Positions 6,737 to 8,355 of a DNA stretch of 8,355 bases are shown here, piece after piece. The DNA is from an uncultured Verrucomicrobiota bacterium (lineage in GTDB: Bacteria; Verrucomicrobiota; Verrucomicrobiia; Chthoniobacterales; SZAS-18). The stretch is from positions 1 to 8,355 of the forward strand of contig CALMVM010000642.1 in assembly GCA_937873255.1 (NCBI GenBank), read 5' to 3'. How positions within the stretch are numbered: the stretch's first letter is position 1; the number at the start of each line of letters is the position of its first letter. The notes below the pieces were generated by a model, which was not told the DNA's origin, ran no database searches, and saw only the letters and a list, made by a program, of their open reading frames with translations. The translations under genes were made by a program, and so were the position numbers.

Positions 6737-6765
6737 ACGATGCACGCGGCGACGCCGAGCGTCAA
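6737..6765 (-). promoter_or_regulatory. Candidate promoter and palindromic operator of the toxin-antitoxin pair
   Basis: On the minus strand TTGACG (6765-6760) looks like a -35 element. It is followed after 17 bases by CATCGT (6742-6737), a weak -10 with three of six consensus matches. The perfect palindrome GACGC-TCG-GCGTC (6763-6751) overlaps the -35 box. This is where an autorepressing toxin-antitoxin complex would be expected to bind. The antitoxin ATG is only eight bases beyond the -10, so the transcript would be nearly leaderless. In GC-rich DNA a 5-base inverted repeat can occur by chance, so this is tentative. Confidence 0.25.
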
Positions 6766-6793
6766 CGCGCCGGGATGGACCCCGCTCGTTTCA

Positions 6794-8355
6794 TCACTTC
6801 GCCGGTGTCGAAGCCGGCAACGCAGCGAGGCGGTCTTTCGCTTGAGCGACCCACGGAGAGGTGGGGTAACGTTTGACGAGATCGTCGTACGCCTTGCGGG
6901 CGCGGGCGATCTGGGTGTTTTTGGTGTTGGCGTCGGCGAGGGTGGAGGCCTGTTTTTCGAGGAGTTGGCCGCCTTTCCAGAGGCCTTCCGGCGCATCCGG
7001 GGAAGTCGCGTAAAACGCCGCCACCTTCAGGTAGGAATCGAGCGCGCCGATTTCGCCTTTGCCTTCCTGCACGACGCCGTTGAGAAACAGTGCCCGCGCC
7101 TTGGCCGATTGGGGCGCGTTCTGGGCGCTTGTGACCTCGGCGAGCCGCTTCATCGCGTCGTCCCACTTCTTCGCGGCGATCAGACCTTCCGCGATGCCGA
7201 GCTTGGCCTCGGGAGCCTTCGCGGAACGCGGATACGTCGCCGCCAGTTCCTCGTACAGTTTCGCCGCCGCCGCCTTGTCCTTGGCCTCCGTTACCTTGGC
7301 GCGTCCGTAGAGGGCGAGCGCCTGCGCGTCCTGAACATCGGCCGGAGCCTGCCCCGGAGGGACGCCGGACGGCACGGGGTAATCCGCCGCGAGTTTCTCG
7401 TACACCGCCGCCGCCGACGCCGGGTCGGTCGCCAACAGCTCGCTGCCGTACTGATCGATGTCCGCCGGGCTGTAGACCACGCTCGGATCATACGCCGCCT
7501 TCATGTCCGCCAGCGCCTTCGCCGGATCCTTGACCAACGTGATCGACGCCAGCCGGAACAAAATGCGGCTGCGCGCAGCCGGCTTGTCCTTGTACTTGTC
7601 GGCGAGGGCCTGGAAATACTGCGTCACTTCCTCGGGCTTCTTCACGCGTGCGGCGGCGAGCATCTGCTGGCACTGGAGGAGGTTCTCCAGTCCCAGCGCG
7701 GTCGCCGGGGCATCGGGAAATTTGTCCAACTGCTGCTCGCTGGCCGCGATGCTCTTGCCGACGTTGGTTTTCCAGACCTCCTGCTGCGGTGCACCCAAGG
7801 AGATGAACCCACCCATCTGCTTGGCCGCCGACAGCCACAACGCCGCCAGCTTGCCGAGCGCTGCGGGGGCCTCGGGGGCGTTCGGCTTTTTTTCGAGGAA
7901 ACGCGTGTAGGTCGCCGCCGCCGCGTCGGTCTGTTTATCCTGCGCCTGCGCGCCAGCAATGCGCTCGTACGCCGCGAACGCCTGTTCGCTGTCGGGGTAT
8001 TTGTCCACGAACTGCGTCAGGACTTTCGCCATGGCGTCGAGGTTTTTGTCGCCGATGTAGATGTTCGCGCGCTGGAAATACGACGACTCCGCCTCCTTCG
8101 TGCCCTCGAAGCGTTTGCCGAGGTCCTCCAGGGTGGTGAGGGCGGCGTCCTTCGCTCCAGAGCTTTGCTGCGCCTGCGCCTGCGCGAGCAGCGCGTAGGG
8201 CATCATTTTGCTGTTAGAGAATTGCGTCTGGAACGTCTTGTTCTCGGTGATCGACGCGGCGTAATCCTTTTTCTGCAAATTCACCGTCGCCACCCAGTAC
8301 GCGGCTTCCTCCGCCTGCGGCTGATCCTTGAAGTTGTCGCGGACCTTCCTGTATC
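6794..8355 (-). CDS. Large TPR-repeat protein, N-terminus outside the window
   Basis: Partial gene: the frame is still open at the right edge, with in-frame codons reading YRKVRDNFKDQPQAEEAAYW before the first possible start at 8293, so the true start lies beyond 8355. The 519 visible residues are nearly all helical and consist of degenerate tetratricopeptide-like repeats. They include recurring ends such as KYPDSEQAFAAYERIA, KFPDAPATAL, TYPRSAKAPEAKLGIA and RYPTSPWVAQAKDRLAALP, the TPR_6-type pattern also seen in BamD and CpoB/YbgF-like envelope proteins. Such proteins act as scaffolds for protein complexes; the partner here is unknown. No enzyme motif or transmembrane segment is visible in this part, and any signal peptide would be in the missing portion. 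The chain ends in two consecutive TGA stops (6796-6791). A periplasmic or outer-membrane-associated location is inferred from the repeat type only. Confidence 0.85.
   Translation of the reverse strand, partial: YRKVRDNFKDQPQAEEAAYWVATVNLQKKDYAASITENKTFQTQFSNSKMMPYALLAQAQAQQSSGAKDAALTTLEDLGKRFEGTKEAESSYFQRANIYIGDKNLDAMAKVLTQFVDKYPDSEQAFAAYERIAGAQAQDKQTDAAAATYTRFLEKKPNAPEAPAALGKLAALWLSAAKQMGGFISLGAPQQEVWKTNVGKSIAASEQQLDKFPDAPATALGLENLLQCQQMLAAARVKKPEEVTQYFQALADKYKDKPAARSRILFRLASITLVKDPAKALADMKAAYDPSVVYSPADIDQYGSELLATDPASAAAVYEKLAADYPVPSGVPPGQAPADVQDAQALALYGRAKVTEAKDKAAAAKLYEELAATYPRSAKAPEAKLGIAEGLIAAKKWDDAMKRLAEVTSAQNAPQSAKARALFLNGVVQEGKGEIGALDSYLKVAAFYATSPDAPEGLWKGGQLLEKQASTLADANTKNTQIARARKAYDDLVKRYPTSPWVAQAKDRLAALPASTPAK

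Overview
The window is GC-rich and almost completely coding, and looks like a chromosomal segment of a Gram-negative bacterium. The best guess is a member of the Verrucomicrobiota, possibly near the Opitutaceae. The grounds are a large PilX-like pseudopilin of a type I associate with that phylum and its relatives, a signal-peptide-bearing beta-barrel protein, a long TPR protein, high GC, and start codons without Shine-Dalgarno sequences. The taxonomic guess is an inference from protein style, not from a marker gene.

Layout. The left third (5-3629, + strand) is one run of three genes: a prepilin-like minor pseudopilin, a 679-residue PilX-like protein, and a small secreted protein of unknown function. 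Gaps are 28 and 21 bases. The right two thirds is all on the minus strand. Read in the direction of transcription from the right edge, it holds a large TPR-repeat protein whose 5' end lies outside the window, a 65-base gap, a type II toxin-antitoxin pair (AF2212-like/DUF104 antitoxin and PIN-domain RNase), endonuclease III (nth), enoyl-ACP reductase (fabI), and an outer-membrane beta-barrel protein of the MetA-pathway/transporter type. The antitoxin-to-barrel genes are very tightly packed (11-base overlap, then 19-, 26- and 2-base gaps), so they may be one transcript. The two runs converge at 3630-3641 with only 12 bases between stop codons and no convincing terminator.

How the genes fit together. 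The first two + strand genes probably contribute minor or tip components of a type IV pilus or type II secretion-like pseudopilus; the third is exported but its link to that machine is only positional. On the minus strand, DNA repair (nth), fatty-acid synthesis (fabI) and an outer-membrane protein are housekeeping or envelope functions. The toxin-antitoxin pair looks like an insertion between the TPR gene and nth.

No gene-free stretch exceeds 65 bases. I saw no tRNA, rRNA, CRISPR array, insertion sequence or clear intrinsic terminator. I did not find a convincing new multi-gene defence or metabolic system. The points most worth a second look are the uncharacterised pilin-associated proteins, the pyrimidine-rich SD-less leaders, and the fabI/barrel junction.
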